From: Catenulispora sp. MAP5-51
Lineage (GTDB): Bacteria > Actinomycetota > Actinomycetes > Streptomycetales > Catenulisporaceae
Direction: 5' to 3'
DNA: 64,000 nt
Assembly (NCBI RefSeq): GCF_041261205.1
Contig: NZ_JBGCCH010000016.1
Span: 124,001 to 188,000 of the forward strand
The notes beneath the pieces were generated by a model. The model was not told the DNA's origin and did no database searches. It saw only the letters and a list, made by a program, of their open reading frames with translations. The translations under genes were made by a program, and so were the position numbers. Below are positions 32,589-46,240 of this stretch, in pieces; the stretch's first letter is position 1; each line of letters starts with the position of its first letter.

Positions 32589-33574
32589 CGCAGCCACCTC
32601 GCCGTCCGGCGCTGGAGGAGCGTGTAGGCGACCACGACCAGGCCGACCACCACGATCATCCACAGACCCAGCGCGTTGCCGATGTTGTCCTGGCCGGCCA
32701 GGACGTTGCCGGACATCACCGAGCCGATCTGGATCGGTACCAGCGGGACGCTGCCCGTGCTCAGCGCGTACGCGGTCGCATAGGCGGCGAAAGCGTTGGC
32801 GAACAACAGAAGCAGCGCGCCCAGGAACGGCGGCGCGAGCAGCGGGCCGCCGACGCGGAGCCAGTACTGCAGGCGCGAGGCACCCAGGCTGCGCGCGGCC
32901 TCCTCCCACTGCGGGCGCAGGCCGTCCAGGGCCGGGAAGATCACCAGCAGCATCAGCGGGATCTGGAAGTACAGGTAGACCAGCACCAGGCCGGCCATGT
33001 TCCACAGGACGAAGCCGTGCTGCGTGAGGTTGTAGCCGGCGCTGTTCAGCCACTTGGTGACCAGGCCCTGGGGACCGAGCGTGGCCAGGAAGACGAACGC
33101 CAGCGGCAGGCCGCCGAAGTAGGCCAGCACGCCGGAGGCGGTGGTGACGGCGCGGTGCACGAAGCCGTCACGGCGCGCTCCGGAGACCGCCACCGCGAGC
33201 GCCAGGCCGAGGACCGCGCCGAGGACGGCGCTGAGCACGGACAGCTCGATGCTGACGGTGAAGGCGTGCCGGTAAGGGTCCTTCAACGTCGTGGTGACGT
33301 TCGACAACGTGGGGTTGCCGGAGTCGTCCTTGAAGGCGGCGGTGATCACCGCGTAGGCCGGGGCCCCCAGGAACACGGCCACGTACGCCGCGAACGGCAG
33401 CAGGCCCAGCAGGTCCACGGGGCGGGTGCGGCGGGCACGGCGCGGACGGCCGGCGCGGCCGGCCAGGGCGCCGAGGCCACGCGGACCCGCGGCGGCCGGG
33501 AGCGGGGACGCCGCAGCGGCCGGCGTGGAGTCTCCCACGCCGGCCGGGACGTCCGCCGGGGCGGAGGTGGTCAC
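32585..33574 (-). CDS. ABC importer permease, PotB-like
   Basis: 329-residue permease with six expected helices and the coupling loop WEEAARSLGASRLQYWLRVG. The N-terminus carries an Ala/Pro- and Arg-rich extension of about 50 residues before the first helix (DLLGLLPFAAYVAVFLGAPA). GTG start at 33574 lies one base from the binding-protein stop. Heterodimer partner of the 31662-32588 permease. Confidence 0.9.
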   Translation of the reverse strand: MTTSAPADVPAGVGDSTPAAAASPLPAAAGPRGLGALAGRAGRPRRARRTRPVDLLGLLPFAAYVAVFLGAPAYAVITAAFKDDSGNPTLSNVTTTLKDPYRHAFTVSIELSVLSAVLGAVLGLALAVAVSGARRDGFVHRAVTTASGVLAYFGGLPLAFVFLATLGPQGLVTKWLNSAGYNLTQHGFVLWNMAGLVLVYLYFQIPLMLLVIFPALDGLRPQWEEAARSLGASRLQYWLRVGGPLLAPPFLGALLLLFANAFAAYATAYALSTGSVPLVPIQIGSVMSGNVLAGQDNIGNALGLWMIVVVGLVVVAYTLLQRRTARWLR

Positions 33575-33575
33575 G

Positions 33576-34736
33576 TCAGCCGGTCGCCTTCGCCCAGCCG
33601 GCCACCACGAGCTTGGACGCGGCGGTCATCTGGTCCTGGGTGGCGAACTGCGGGGTGCCGGTGACGGCGGGCAGCGCGGCCAGCGCGGTGGCGTCGGCGG
33701 TGCCGGCCTTCTGCAGCGCCGGGAGCTCGGCCGGGCGGGCCATGCCCTTGAGCCACAGGTTCTGGCCGTCGGCGGAGTACAGGAACTCCTCCCACAGGCG
33801 CGCGGCGGCCGGGTGCGGCGCGGTGGCGCTGATGGCCTGGTTGTAGAAGCCGCCGAAGAGCCCGTCGGAGGGCACGACGACCTTCCAGTTGACGCCCTTG
33901 GACTTCAGGTCGGACGCGGCCGAGGCCTGCAGGTAGTCCCAGTCGATGGTGATCGGCGTGGTGCCGGACTGGATGGTGGCCTCGGTGGCCTTGACCGGGA
34001 CGTAGACGCCGTCCTTCTTCAGCTTGCCGAAGAAGTCGATGCCGGGCTGGACGTTGTCCACGCTGCCGCCGTTGGCCAGGGACGCGGCCAGGACGCCGGA
34101 CAGCGCGGCGTTCGCCGTGGTCGGGTCGCCGTTGAGCCCCACCTGCGACTTGTACTGCGGGTCGTCCAGGGACTTCAGGCTGGTCGGCGGGTTCTTCACC
34201 TTGTCGGCGTCGTAGCCGATGGCGATGTAGCCTCCGTAGTCGTTGTACCAGAGGCCCTGGGCGTCCTTCTGCGCGTCGGCGATCTGCGACCAGGTGGCGA
34301 CCTGGTAGGGCGCGAACTGGCCCGCCGCGGCGCCGGCGGTGGCGGCGGCCTGGCCGACGTCCACCACGTCCGGGGCGCTGCTCTTGCCGGCCAGCTGCTT
34401 GATCGCGTTCAGCTCGTCCTGGCTGGAACCGTCCGGGTTGGCATCGTTGATCTTGATGCCGTACTTGGCGGTGAAGGCGTCCATGATGGCGCCGTAGTTG
34501 GCCCAGGTCTTCGGCAGCGCTATGACGTTGAGCGTGCCTTCCTTCTTCGCGGCGGCCACGAGGGCGTCCATGCCGCCCAGGTCGGCGGCGCTGGTGGCCT
34601 TCGCAGCGCTCTTGCCCGCAGCGCCCCCCGCCGCGGCGCTGCCGCCAGAGCTGGAGCTCTTGCTCGACGAGCAGGCGGTCGCGCTCAGGGCGAGCACGAC
34701 CGCGGTGGCGGCGATGCCCGTCAGACGTCGATTCAC
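33576..34736 (-). CDS. ABC substrate-binding lipoprotein, family 1 (polyamine/phosphonate/iron type)
   Basis: 386-residue receptor: signal peptide with lipobox (SATAC, Cys about residue 22), a Ser/Gly/Ala linker, then a periplasmic-binding fold. The mature start (GGMDALVAAAKKEGTLNVIA) is the common opening of PotD/AfuA/phosphonate receptors. GTG 34736 has GGAGG five bases upstream. First gene of the operon; divergent from a GntR/UTRA regulator, with twin GTTG-N6-CAAC sites between. Ligand unknown; UTRA-type regulators beside such importers occur in aminoethylphosphonate, sugar-phosphate and polyamine systems. Confidence 0.9.
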   Translation of the reverse strand: MNRRLTGIAATAVVLALSATACSSSKSSSSGGSAAAGGAAGKSAAKATSAADLGGMDALVAAAKKEGTLNVIALPKTWANYGAIMDAFTAKYGIKINDANPDGSSQDELNAIKQLAGKSSAPDVVDVGQAAATAGAAAGQFAPYQVATWSQIADAQKDAQGLWYNDYGGYIAIGYDADKVKNPPTSLKSLDDPQYKSQVGLNGDPTTANAALSGVLAASLANGGSVDNVQPGIDFFGKLKKDGVYVPVKATEATIQSGTTPITIDWDYLQASAASDLKSKGVNWKVVVPSDGLFGGFYNQAISATAPHPAAARLWEEFLYSADGQNLWLKGMARPAELPALQKAGTADATALAALPAVTGTPQFATQDQMTAASKLVVAGWAKATG

Positions 34737-34842
34737 AGTTTCCTCCCGGTCGGGGCGGCACCGAGTCGGCCGCGATCACCCGCGGCAAGGACTATGCGGA
34801 TGCCAGGTGGACGGAAACCCGGTATCAGGTGAACAAATCGAA

Positions 34843-34875
34843 GTTGTATGGCCAACACCTTGTTGTCTGGCCAAC
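34843..34875. promoter_or_regulatory. Twin GntR operator-like sites
   Basis: Two copies of GTTGTNTGGCCAAC (34843-34856 and 34862-34875), each an imperfect palindrome GTTG-N6-CAAC, with starts 19 bp apart. They lie in the region between the divergent ABC operon and gntR, 45-80 bp before gntR. Binding by the adjacent GntR protein is inferred. Confidence 0.65.
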
Positions 34876-34920
34876 TATTAAGATCACGAAACACCACGAC
34901 CAAGGAAGCGGGGACTCCTG

Positions 34921-35676
34921 GTGACCCAGGAACCGAGATATCGGCGCATCGCCGAAGAACTGCGGCACTCCATCACAGAGCACGCATACGGCCCGGGCGG
35001 CAAGCTGCCCAGCGAGGGGGCGCTGGCCGAGCAGTTCGAGGTCTCACGCGGCACCATCCGCCAAGCGCTGATGCTGCTGCGCCAGGACGGTCTGGTCACC
35101 TCCCGGCGCGGGACCCGCCGCGTGGTGCTGGACGACGCGCCGGTGCAGGACTTCGCACAGATGCAGAGCTTCGCCCGCTGGGCCCGCTCCATCGGCGAGA
35201 CGCCCGAGGGCCGCGTGGTCCGCCAGGGCTGGCACCCCGCCGACCCCGACGAGCAGCGCCACATGCGCGTCGAGGAGCATGCCAGGGTGCTGCGGGTGGT
35301 GCGTCTCAGGCTGCTGTCGGGACACCCGGCGATGCTCGAGCGCACGGCCTACCCCGAGGCGGTGGGCGTGATCGTGGAGGGGCTGCCGACGGACACGGTG
35401 TCCGTCACCGAGTACCTGGAGCGCGCCGGCGTCTTCGTCGCGGACGCCGAGCACACCATCGACCTGGCGCGCGCCGACCCCGAGGACGCCGACCTGCTGG
35501 GCTGCGCCGCGGGGGACCCGCTGCTGCGCGAGCGGCGCCGCACGACGGACCCGGCGGGGATGCCGCTGGAGTGGTCGGAGGACCGGTACGTCCCCGGGAG
35601 CGTGGCGTTCGTGGTGCACAACTCGCTGGCCTCGACGCCTATGACGCGGCAGCACATGGTGCCGCAGGCGAAGTAG
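34921..35676 (+). CDS. GntR-family regulator with UTRA domain
   Basis: 251-residue repressor of the HutC/PhnF group. The N-terminal winged helix is classic (YRRIAEELRHSITEHAYGPG, LPSEGALAEQFEVSRGTIRQ). The C-terminal UTRA effector domain (about residues 90-245) includes LRVVRLRLLSGHPAMLERTA and MPLEWSEDRYVPG, where small-molecule effectors bind. GTG start at 34921 behind GGGGA. It probably controls the divergent importer operon through the twin sites at 34843-34875. The effector may be the imported solute. Confidence 0.9.
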   Translation: MTQEPRYRRIAEELRHSITEHAYGPGGKLPSEGALAEQFEVSRGTIRQALMLLRQDGLVTSRRGTRRVVLDDAPVQDFAQMQSFARWARSIGETPEGRVVRQGWHPADPDEQRHMRVEEHARVLRVVRLRLLSGHPAMLERTAYPEAVGVIVEGLPTDTVSVTEYLERAGVFVADAEHTIDLARADPEDADLLGCAAGDPLLRERRRTTDPAGMPLEWSEDRYVPGSVAFVVHNSLASTPMTRQHMVPQAK

Positions 35677-35720
35677 GCCGGGGCGGGGTCGGCTGGGCGG
35701 GGTTGGCTAGGCAGGATTGG

Positions 35721-37388
35721 CTAGGCGGGACCGAACCATGCGGCCAGCGCGTCGGCGAGGCCCGGGGCGCAGGGGCGCTGGGCGGTGGGGCTCTGGCCGG
35801 TGGGGCTCTGGCCGGTGGGGCCCTGGGCGGTGGGGCCCTGCGCGGTGGGGCCGCCGACCCAGGCGACGTAGCCGTCGGGGCGGATGAGGACGGCCTGCGG
35901 GGCCGGGACGGGGCCGAGGACGGGGAGCTCCCAGGTGTCCGCGGCCCGGGACGCGGCCGGGGGCGCGACCTCGGCCTCGACCAGGCAGACCCGGTCGGAC
36001 CAGCCGGCCAGGTCGAAGGCGCCGGGCTCGGCGAAGCTGAGGAGCACGGGGCGGGCGGCGTGCAGGAGGGTGAAGACGCGCTGGTCGCCGCTGCGGGTGC
36101 TGATATCGAGGTCGGGCATGCGGCGGCCGATCAGGGGATGGGGTTCGGCGGCACCGGTGCCACCATCAATATTCGAACCATTGCTGCCGTAGTGAATATC
36201 GAGCCCTGTCATCATCCCCGCGATCCGCCGCCGGGGCTCGTCCATCCCCAGCAGCTCGGCCACGATGTCCCGCAGTGCCTCGGCGCGCGCCCCGGTCCGG
36301 GTGAGCGCGACCTGCGCCAGCGTGTTGTGCAGCACGCGGGCCGCGACCGGGTGGCGCTCGGCGTGGTAGGTGTCGAGCAGGGTCTCCGGGGCGGTGCCCC
36401 GGACCACCCGCGCGAGCTTCCAGCCCAGGTTCACCGCGTCCTGGACGCCGACGCCGAGGCCCTGGCCGCCCATCGGGGAGTGCACGTGGGCCGCGTCGCC
36501 GGCCAGCAGGACGCGGCGGTCGCGGTAGGCCTCGGCCTGGCGGGCCATGTCGCTGAAGCGGGAGATCCAGGCGGCGGAGTGCAGGCCGTAGTCCGTGCCG
36601 AAGGCGGCGGTCAGGGCCTGGCTCAGGTCGCGGAGGGTCGGGCGTTCGGGGCCGCCGAGGCGGGGTTCGGTGACCACGACGCGGGTCAGGCCGTGCTCGT
36701 CCGGAGCGGCGAAGGAGTGCAGGCCGCCGTCGTTGCGGTGCACGCCGTAGGGCGGCTCCTCGGCGAATTCGACCTCGCCGATCAGGCTGCTGAAAGAGGC
36801 CTCCCAGCCGGGGAAGGCGATGCCCGCGCTCTTGCGGATCAGGCTGCTGCCGCCGTCGCAGCCGACCAGGTAGCCGGTCCGCAGGGTGCGGCCGTCGGAC
36901 AGGTCGACCGTGACCCCCGACTCATCCTGGCTGAAGGCCGTGACCTCGGTCCCGTACCGGATCGGCACGCCGAGTTCGGCCACCCAGTCGGCCAGCACCC
37001 GCTCGATGTGCCGCTGGGCCAGGCCTACGCCGTAGTTGTGCCGGGTCGGGAAGTCGCCGACGTCCAGGCGCACCCAGCCGAAGCCGCCGAACTGGCCGGT
37101 CTGTGCCTGGTCGAGCTCCAGGAAGCGGTCGGCGATGCCGCGCTGGTCGAACACCTCGACGGTGCGGGCGAAGAAGCCCAGGGCCCGCTGCCCGACGAGC
37201 TCCTGGTCGGGGCGACGCTCCAGCAGGACCGCCTCGACGCCGGCCAGAGCGAGTTCGGCGGCCAGCATCAGGCCGGTCGGGCCCGCGCCGGCGATGACGA
37301 CGGCAGGTTCGGCACCCGCCTCGGCCATCGGCTCGGCCATCGGCTCGGCCATCGGCTCAGTCATCGGCTCAGTCATCGGCTCAGTCAT
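35721..37388 (-). CDS. FAD-dependent monooxygenase with repeat-built termini
   Basis: 555-residue class A flavin monooxygenase. FAD motifs: IAGAGPTGLMLAAELALAG, VGCDGGSSLIRKSAGI, RRVLLAGDAAHVHSPMGGQG. The first 20 residues are six MTEP/MAEP units from a 12-bp repeat, each giving an in-frame ATG; the true start could be any of them. The C-terminus holds GPTAQGPTGQSPTGQSPT from a 15-bp repeat, before a last helix (LADALAAWFGPA). Converges on gntR with short tandem repeats between. Substrate unknown; the family hydroxylates phenols, polyketides and antibiotics. Confidence 0.87.
   Translation of the reverse strand: MTEPMTEPMTEPMAEPMAEPMAEAGAEPAVVIAGAGPTGLMLAAELALAGVEAVLLERRPDQELVGQRALGFFARTVEVFDQRGIADRFLELDQAQTGQFGGFGWVRLDVGDFPTRHNYGVGLAQRHIERVLADWVAELGVPIRYGTEVTAFSQDESGVTVDLSDGRTLRTGYLVGCDGGSSLIRKSAGIAFPGWEASFSSLIGEVEFAEEPPYGVHRNDGGLHSFAAPDEHGLTRVVVTEPRLGGPERPTLRDLSQALTAAFGTDYGLHSAAWISRFSDMARQAEAYRDRRVLLAGDAAHVHSPMGGQGLGVGVQDAVNLGWKLARVVRGTAPETLLDTYHAERHPVAARVLHNTLAQVALTRTGARAEALRDIVAELLGMDEPRRRIAGMMTGLDIHYGSNGSNIDGGTGAAEPHPLIGRRMPDLDISTRSGDQRVFTLLHAARPVLLSFAEPGAFDLAGWSDRVCLVEAEVAPPAASRAADTWELPVLGPVPAPQAVLIRPDGYVAWVGGPTAQGPTAQGPTGQSPTGQSPTAQRPCAPGLADALAAWFGPA
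35778..35852. repeat. 15-bp tandem repeat in the monooxygenase C-terminus
   Basis: Five units of CTGG(G/C)CGGTGGGGC(T/C), encoding Gly-Pro-Thr-Ala/Gly-Gln type pentapeptides in the minus-strand protein. In-frame. Confidence 0.8.
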
Positions 37389-37392
37389 CGGC
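37321..37392. repeat. 12-bp tandem repeat at the monooxygenase start
   Basis: Three copies of TCGGCCATCGGC followed by three of TCAGTCATCGGC (last one partial in sequence). On the minus strand each unit supplies an ATG, so the gene has up to six tandem in-frame start codons. Confidence 0.82.
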
Positions 37393-37542
37393 GCGCCCCC
37401 GCATCAGCCCTCGATCTTCGGCTGTCGTCATGCACATGTCATCTCCCGTCGGCGCAGCTCAACGCTCCGGGCGACGATTGTGCTCCCTCCCCGGGGCCTT
37501 GCCGCAAGGCCCGGGGTCGGCTATATCTTGAAAGTGGAGGGA

Positions 37543-38220
37543 CTACGCCACCACTTCGCAGGGACTGAGTTCCTTCACCTCGCGCCGCGTCATCAGCACT
37601 CGGACACCGTCCGCGCCGACGCCGCCGACCTGCTCCATCGGGATCGCGACCCGCTTGTGCCCGCGCAGCAGCCCCTCGTCGACCAGGATGTGCGTCACCG
37701 TGTCGCCCTGCGGGGCCACCACCACGCCGCGCACGTGGCCGATCGCGCCGTCGCTGGCGTGGACGTGGTCGCCGGGGTATATGCGCGTCTCGCCGGCCGG
37801 GACGTGGTCGTCGTAGGCGATGCGGGGCATCAGCACCGGCTCGGGGGCGGCCAGGCCCAGGTCGGGGTCGCTGGGCCCGAGGTCGAAGAACGGCCAGGCC
37901 GAGCTCTCCTCCTGCGGGACGTGGCGGGGCGGGCGGGCCGGGTCCATCGGCGTGATGTGCACGTCGACCGCCGGCTCCATGGCGTTGAAGTCGTCGAGCG
38001 AGCAGCCCAGGCGGACGGACGCGCCCTCGCAGCGCGCGGCGGCGAACGGGACCAGGCGCGAGTCGATGCCGTGGTCGGGCGTGACGATCAGGTGTTCCAG
38101 CCGGCCGGTCGCGGGGTCCACGACCGCCGAGGTCAGGTATCCGCAGGGGCACTCCGCACAGTAGACGCGGCTGCCGATCACGTACTGGCGTCCGATCACC
38201 CGGTTCACGGTGGCGGTCAT
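37543..38220 (-). CDS. PRC-barrel domain protein 1 with Cys cluster
   Basis: 225 residues. A PRC-like barrel at each end (start: GRQYVIGSRVYCAECPCGYL; end: RIYPGDHVHASDGAIGHVRG then VDEGLLRGHKRVAIP). The N-terminal barrel has Cys-x2-Cys-x-Cys, possibly a metal or redox site. ATG 38220 has GGAGG nine bases upstream. It has a paralogue at 46241-46912 with the same two-part layout. PRC barrels serve in ribosome maturation and photosynthesis; stand-alone versions are common in actinobacterial stress regions, role unknown. It lies beside an anti-sigma kinase and a SpoIIE phosphatase. Confidence 0.85.
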   Translation of the reverse strand: MTATVNRVIGRQYVIGSRVYCAECPCGYLTSAVVDPATGRLEHLIVTPDHGIDSRLVPFAAARCEGASVRLGCSLDDFNAMEPAVDVHITPMDPARPPRHVPQEESSAWPFFDLGPSDPDLGLAAPEPVLMPRIAYDDHVPAGETRIYPGDHVHASDGAIGHVRGVVVAPQGDTVTHILVDEGLLRGHKRVAIPMEQVGGVGADGVRVLMTRREVKELSPCEVVA

Positions 38221-38324
38221 CAGGACCTGCCTCCTCTCCCTTTCGCGCGTCTGTTCCCCCCATCCAGTTTGCGGCATATCGCCGTTTTTGCGCACGGGGA
38301 GTCGGACGGACATCGCCAGGGGAG

Positions 38325-38807
38325 TCAGGTGCCCAGGTCAGCGTGCCGTTTTTTCAGGACGACGCGCGCCGTGACCCCGTCCTGGGCCCAGGACACCGCG
38401 TCCACCAGCGCGCCCATCATGGTCCAGCCCAGGCCGTCGGTGTCCGGGACGTCGAAGGCCCCGGCCGGCGCGGCCAGCGTCACCCGCAGCGTGTCGTCGC
38501 GGATCTCGGCGCGGCACTCGATCGTACCGACCGGATCCAGGCCGCCGGCGCTGCCGATGCTGCCGACGCCGCCGCCGCCGAACGCGCCCGGCCGCCAGGC
38601 GACCAGCAGCGCGCAGGCCTCGTTCACGGCCAGCCGCAGATCGGAGATCTCCCGCACCGTGTAGCCGAAACAGGCCCCGAGCTGCGCCACCGCCGAGCGG
38701 ATGATGACGACGTATTCCTTGTCCGCCGGCACCGTCAGGACCACCGACGCGCCCCGCGGCGTCCTGATCCGGCTGGTCAGCGGTGCCACCTTCGCGCCCC
38801 GCATCAT
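38325..38807 (-). CDS. RsbW/SpoIIAB-like serine kinase anti-sigma factor
   Basis: 160 residues with a GHKL-type ATPase fold: N-box in EISDLRLAVNEACALLV, and the C-terminal GLGWTMMGALVDAVSW strand-helix. Such proteins bind and silence a SigB-type sigma factor and phosphorylate an anti-anti-sigma factor. A Gly/Ser-rich insert (FGGGGVGSIGSAGG) lies in the middle. ATG 38807 has AAGGAG seven bases upstream. The expected sigma factor and STAS partner are not in the window. It is followed upstream by the SpoIIE phosphatase, the normal antagonist. Confidence 0.85.
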   Translation of the reverse strand: MMRGAKVAPLTSRIRTPRGASVVLTVPADKEYVVIIRSAVAQLGACFGYTVREISDLRLAVNEACALLVAWRPGAFGGGGVGSIGSAGGLDPVGTIECRAEIRDDTLRVTLAAPAGAFDVPDTDGLGWTMMGALVDAVSWAQDGVTARVVLKKRHADLGT

Positions 38808-38919
38808 GCTTCCTCTCCTTCGACCGTCCCCCACGGCCCGGGTTCCCTGCTCTGTCCGCTCCTGGTCCCGACCTTCCCCGGTTGACCGATCCACGGCGGA
38901 TCAAACGTTTGTGCCGTGC

Positions 38920-41403
38920 TCATTCGAAGCGGACGGCCAGCACGCACACGTCGTCGTCGGTGTCCGAGCGCGCGCCGTCCAGGACCCGGTCGGCGTAGCG
39001 GTCCAGGTCGGCGTCGGGATACCTGGTCTGCTGCAGCAGGTGCGCGATGGTCTCGTCGTCGCCGACCTGGCGGCGCTCCACCAGGCCGTCGGTGTACAGC
39101 AGCAGGACGTCGCCGCTGGCGACGTCGGCTTCGCAGTCCTCGTACACCGCGCGCGGGTCGGCGCCGAGCATGGGGCCGACCGCGTCGTACATCGGCTCGG
39201 GCACCCCGCCACGGATCCGCAGCGGCGCCGGATGGCCGGCGTTCCCCCAGGTCAGGCGGCGGGTCGCGGGATCCCACAGCAGCGCGCAGGCGCTGGCGAT
39301 GGTGAACTGCGGCATGGTCTCGACCAGCTCGTTGAGCAGGGTGAGCAGCCGGCCAGGACGAGTCTCGGCCAGCGCCATGCCGCGCAGGCCGTGGTGCAGG
39401 TCGGCCATCGCCGAGGCGGCGGGCAGGCCGTGCCCGGCGACGTCGCCGATGGCCAGCAGCAGCTTGTCGTCGCGCAGCGGGAAGACCGAGTACCAGTCGC
39501 CGCCGACGCCGGCCGAGGCGCTGGCCGGGCGGTAGCGCGCGGCGATCTGCACCCCGCTGCGCGGCGGCTGGTTGCGGGCCGCGCTGGGGATGACGGCCAG
39601 CTGGAGCGCGGAGGCCAGCTGCCGTTCGGCGTCGGCGCGCGAGCGCTGGGCGGCCAGCTGGACCCGGGCCACCTCCAGCCCGGTCTCGGCGCGGCGCAGC
39701 TCGGTGACGTCCTGGACCACGCCGACGACGCCGGCGACCGCGTGCTCGCCGCCGTCATCCCCGACCGGCTCGGCGGTCACCCGCACCCGCGTCGGCTCCC
39801 CGCCGTAGTGCAGGATCCGGAACTCGGCCTCGGCCGGCCGGCGCTCCACGGTCAGCGTCTTGACGAACCGCCGCTCGGCCTCGGTGTCGTCGGGATGCAC
39901 GGTGTACGGCGGCCGATCGATGCCGGCCGAGTCGCCCAGCCCCGGCGCGTCGACGATCCGCAGCGCCTCGGCCGACCAGGCCACGCGGTCGCCGTCCACG
40001 TCCCAGCGCCAGGTCCCGAAGCGCGCGAGCCGCTCCAGCGTCCCGTCGGCGGCGGTCGGGTCCAGCGACGCACGCTCACAGACCACGACCAGCGTGCCGA
40101 CCCCGACCCGCACGGCGGTGAGCGCGTCCACACCGAGCGGCCCGGTCTGCACCCGCAGCCGGTGCGGCGCGCCGGTGTTCAGGACGGCGGCCAGCCGCTC
40201 GGGCAGGTCGGCGGCGAGCAGCCAGGGCACCGCGTCGGCGAGGGTGCCGTCGGTCGGAGCCGGGCTCATCAGCTCGCCGGCCGGCCCGTTGGCGCCGATC
40301 ACCCGGAAGCGGCCGAGGGCGCCGGGAGCCACGGTGTCCTCGGCCAGGGCCAGGGCGGGCTGGTCCATGAGGTCCAGGAGGTCCTGCCAGGCGGAGTCCT
40401 CGGCGGCGGCGCCGGCCGGGACGAGGGCAGAGGCGCCCGAGCCAGCCGGTCCGGCCGCGCCGCCCGAGCCCGCCGAGCCAGCCGGTCCAGCCGAGCCGCC
40501 GGAGCTAGCCGGTCCAGCCGCGCCGCCCGATTCCGCCTGTGCCGCCGCGCCGCCCGAGCCAGCCGGTGCCGCCGCGCCGCCCGAGCCACCCGAGCCAGCG
40601 TGCCTGGCCGGGCCGGCGGGCGTGTCCGTCCCCAGCGTCCGCAGCAGCGACGGTCCCACCGACCGCACCACCGCCTCGGCGTGCCGCCGCGCGCGCTCGT
40701 CCAGTTCCGCCGACGCCGGCCAGGCCAGCTCCACCACGCCGATCAGGGCGCGGCCGAAGCGGACCGGGACCGCCACGCGGGTGCGGGCGCGGTCGGCGCC
40801 GGCCGGTTCACCGAGCGGGGGCGGCGGGTCGGGGGTGGTGGCGTCGGTCCAGACCGGGCGGCCGGCGCGCAGGGCGCGGTTCATCAGGCAGTCCACCGCC
40901 GGCGGGATGCGGCGCCAGCGGCGGATGCCGCGGGCCGGGAAGCCGTGCGAGCCGACGACGGCGACCGTCCCCTCGTCGTCGAGCAGGCCGATCGCGGCGG
41001 CGCCGGGGTGGGAGAAGCCCAGGGCCTCGGCGATCAGGACGCGGGCCAGGTCGTCGCCGTCGGCGGCGCGGTCCAGGCCGGCGATCTCCGGGCGCAGGCG
41101 CAGGGTGTCCGAGCGTTCCGCGGGCTCGACCGACCGGCCGGAGGCCTCGGCCACCACGTCGGCGGCGACGTCGGCCAGCGGGCGCCGGGTCCGCTCGGCG
41201 ATCGCCGCCAGCTGCGCGACCGCCTCGGCCGAGCCGCAGGCCGAGCGCGCCATGACCACGCCCACAGCCTGGTCGACCAGGGCGTCGCGGCGGTGCGCGC
41301 GCTGGTCGTGCAGCAGCTGCCGGCGCTCGGCGGCGAAGGCGGCAGCCGCCGAGCGCACCGTGGGGTGCTCGGCGCGGTCGTCCGACGCAAAGTCCTGAGT
41401 CAT
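38920..41403 (-). CDS. ANTAR-GAF-PAS-SpoIIE phosphatase
   Basis: 827-residue cytoplasmic PP2C-type phosphatase. Domains in order: ANTAR-like RNA-binding helices (about 35-100; RRDALVDQAVGVVMARSACG), GAF (about 105-260), Ala/Gly/Ser/Pro linker (about 275-345), a PAS-like region and a second PAS (about 350-570), SpoIIE phosphatase (about 605-827; GVGGDWYSVFPL, LAIGDVAGHGLPAAS, GNAGHPAPLRI, DDDVCVLAVRFE). It would dephosphorylate an anti-anti-sigma factor to release a sigma factor, in response to signals at GAF/PAS. The ANTAR fusion hints at extra control of transcript antitermination. ATG 41403 with AAAGGG upstream. Confidence 0.9.
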   Translation of the reverse strand: MTQDFASDDRAEHPTVRSAAAAFAAERRQLLHDQRAHRRDALVDQAVGVVMARSACGSAEAVAQLAAIAERTRRPLADVAADVVAEASGRSVEPAERSDTLRLRPEIAGLDRAADGDDLARVLIAEALGFSHPGAAAIGLLDDEGTVAVVGSHGFPARGIRRWRRIPPAVDCLMNRALRAGRPVWTDATTPDPPPPLGEPAGADRARTRVAVPVRFGRALIGVVELAWPASAELDERARRHAEAVVRSVGPSLLRTLGTDTPAGPARHAGSGGSGGAAAPAGSGGAAAQAESGGAAGPASSGGSAGPAGSAGSGGAAGPAGSGASALVPAGAAAEDSAWQDLLDLMDQPALALAEDTVAPGALGRFRVIGANGPAGELMSPAPTDGTLADAVPWLLAADLPERLAAVLNTGAPHRLRVQTGPLGVDALTAVRVGVGTLVVVCERASLDPTAADGTLERLARFGTWRWDVDGDRVAWSAEALRIVDAPGLGDSAGIDRPPYTVHPDDTEAERRFVKTLTVERRPAEAEFRILHYGGEPTRVRVTAEPVGDDGGEHAVAGVVGVVQDVTELRRAETGLEVARVQLAAQRSRADAERQLASALQLAVIPSAARNQPPRSGVQIAARYRPASASAGVGGDWYSVFPLRDDKLLLAIGDVAGHGLPAASAMADLHHGLRGMALAETRPGRLLTLLNELVETMPQFTIASACALLWDPATRRLTWGNAGHPAPLRIRGGVPEPMYDAVGPMLGADPRAVYEDCEADVASGDVLLLYTDGLVERRQVGDDETIAHLLQQTRYPDADLDRYADRVLDGARSDTDDDVCVLAVRFE
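40420..40620. repeat. Low-complexity Ala/Gly/Ser/Pro linker
   Basis: Degenerate repeats on the plus strand of GAGCCAGCCGGT-like units coding the AGSP linker of the SpoIIE phosphatase. Acts as a spacer between GAF and PAS sections. Confidence 0.65.
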
Positions 41404-41621
41404 ACGGTCAGCCCTTTACGTTCTCTGCCCTGATGCCTGTGCCGTCATAGTTTGGACGGTCCGGCGGGCGAACCGGTTCCCGGCACGCCCGAATCCGGCC
41501 CGCCGCAGGGCGTGCCCTCCCCATGTTCCCACGCGCGGCCGCGCCCGCACCTGCGGAACCCGCCCGCCCCCGCGCGCGGCGGCGGTTCAGATCCAATACA
41601 GATGTTCAGATCCAACACAGC

Positions 41622-46103
<4,482 letters not shown>

Positions 46104-46240
46104 GCAGTCCGCCGTTCGTATACGGGGCGCGGGCCACGCCCGATACCCCCATCGTGTACCAGTGCCGCGCACCGGCGGAAGACGGCCGGGCGCGGCAGTT
46201 CATGCTCTGTTTCTCTCTGTTTCCTTCTGGAGGAAAGCCG

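Noticed and set aside
38701-41433. Long plus-strand frame over the SpoIIE phosphatase
   Set aside because: Antisense shadow; no domain, composition set by the Ala/Gly/Pro codons opposite.
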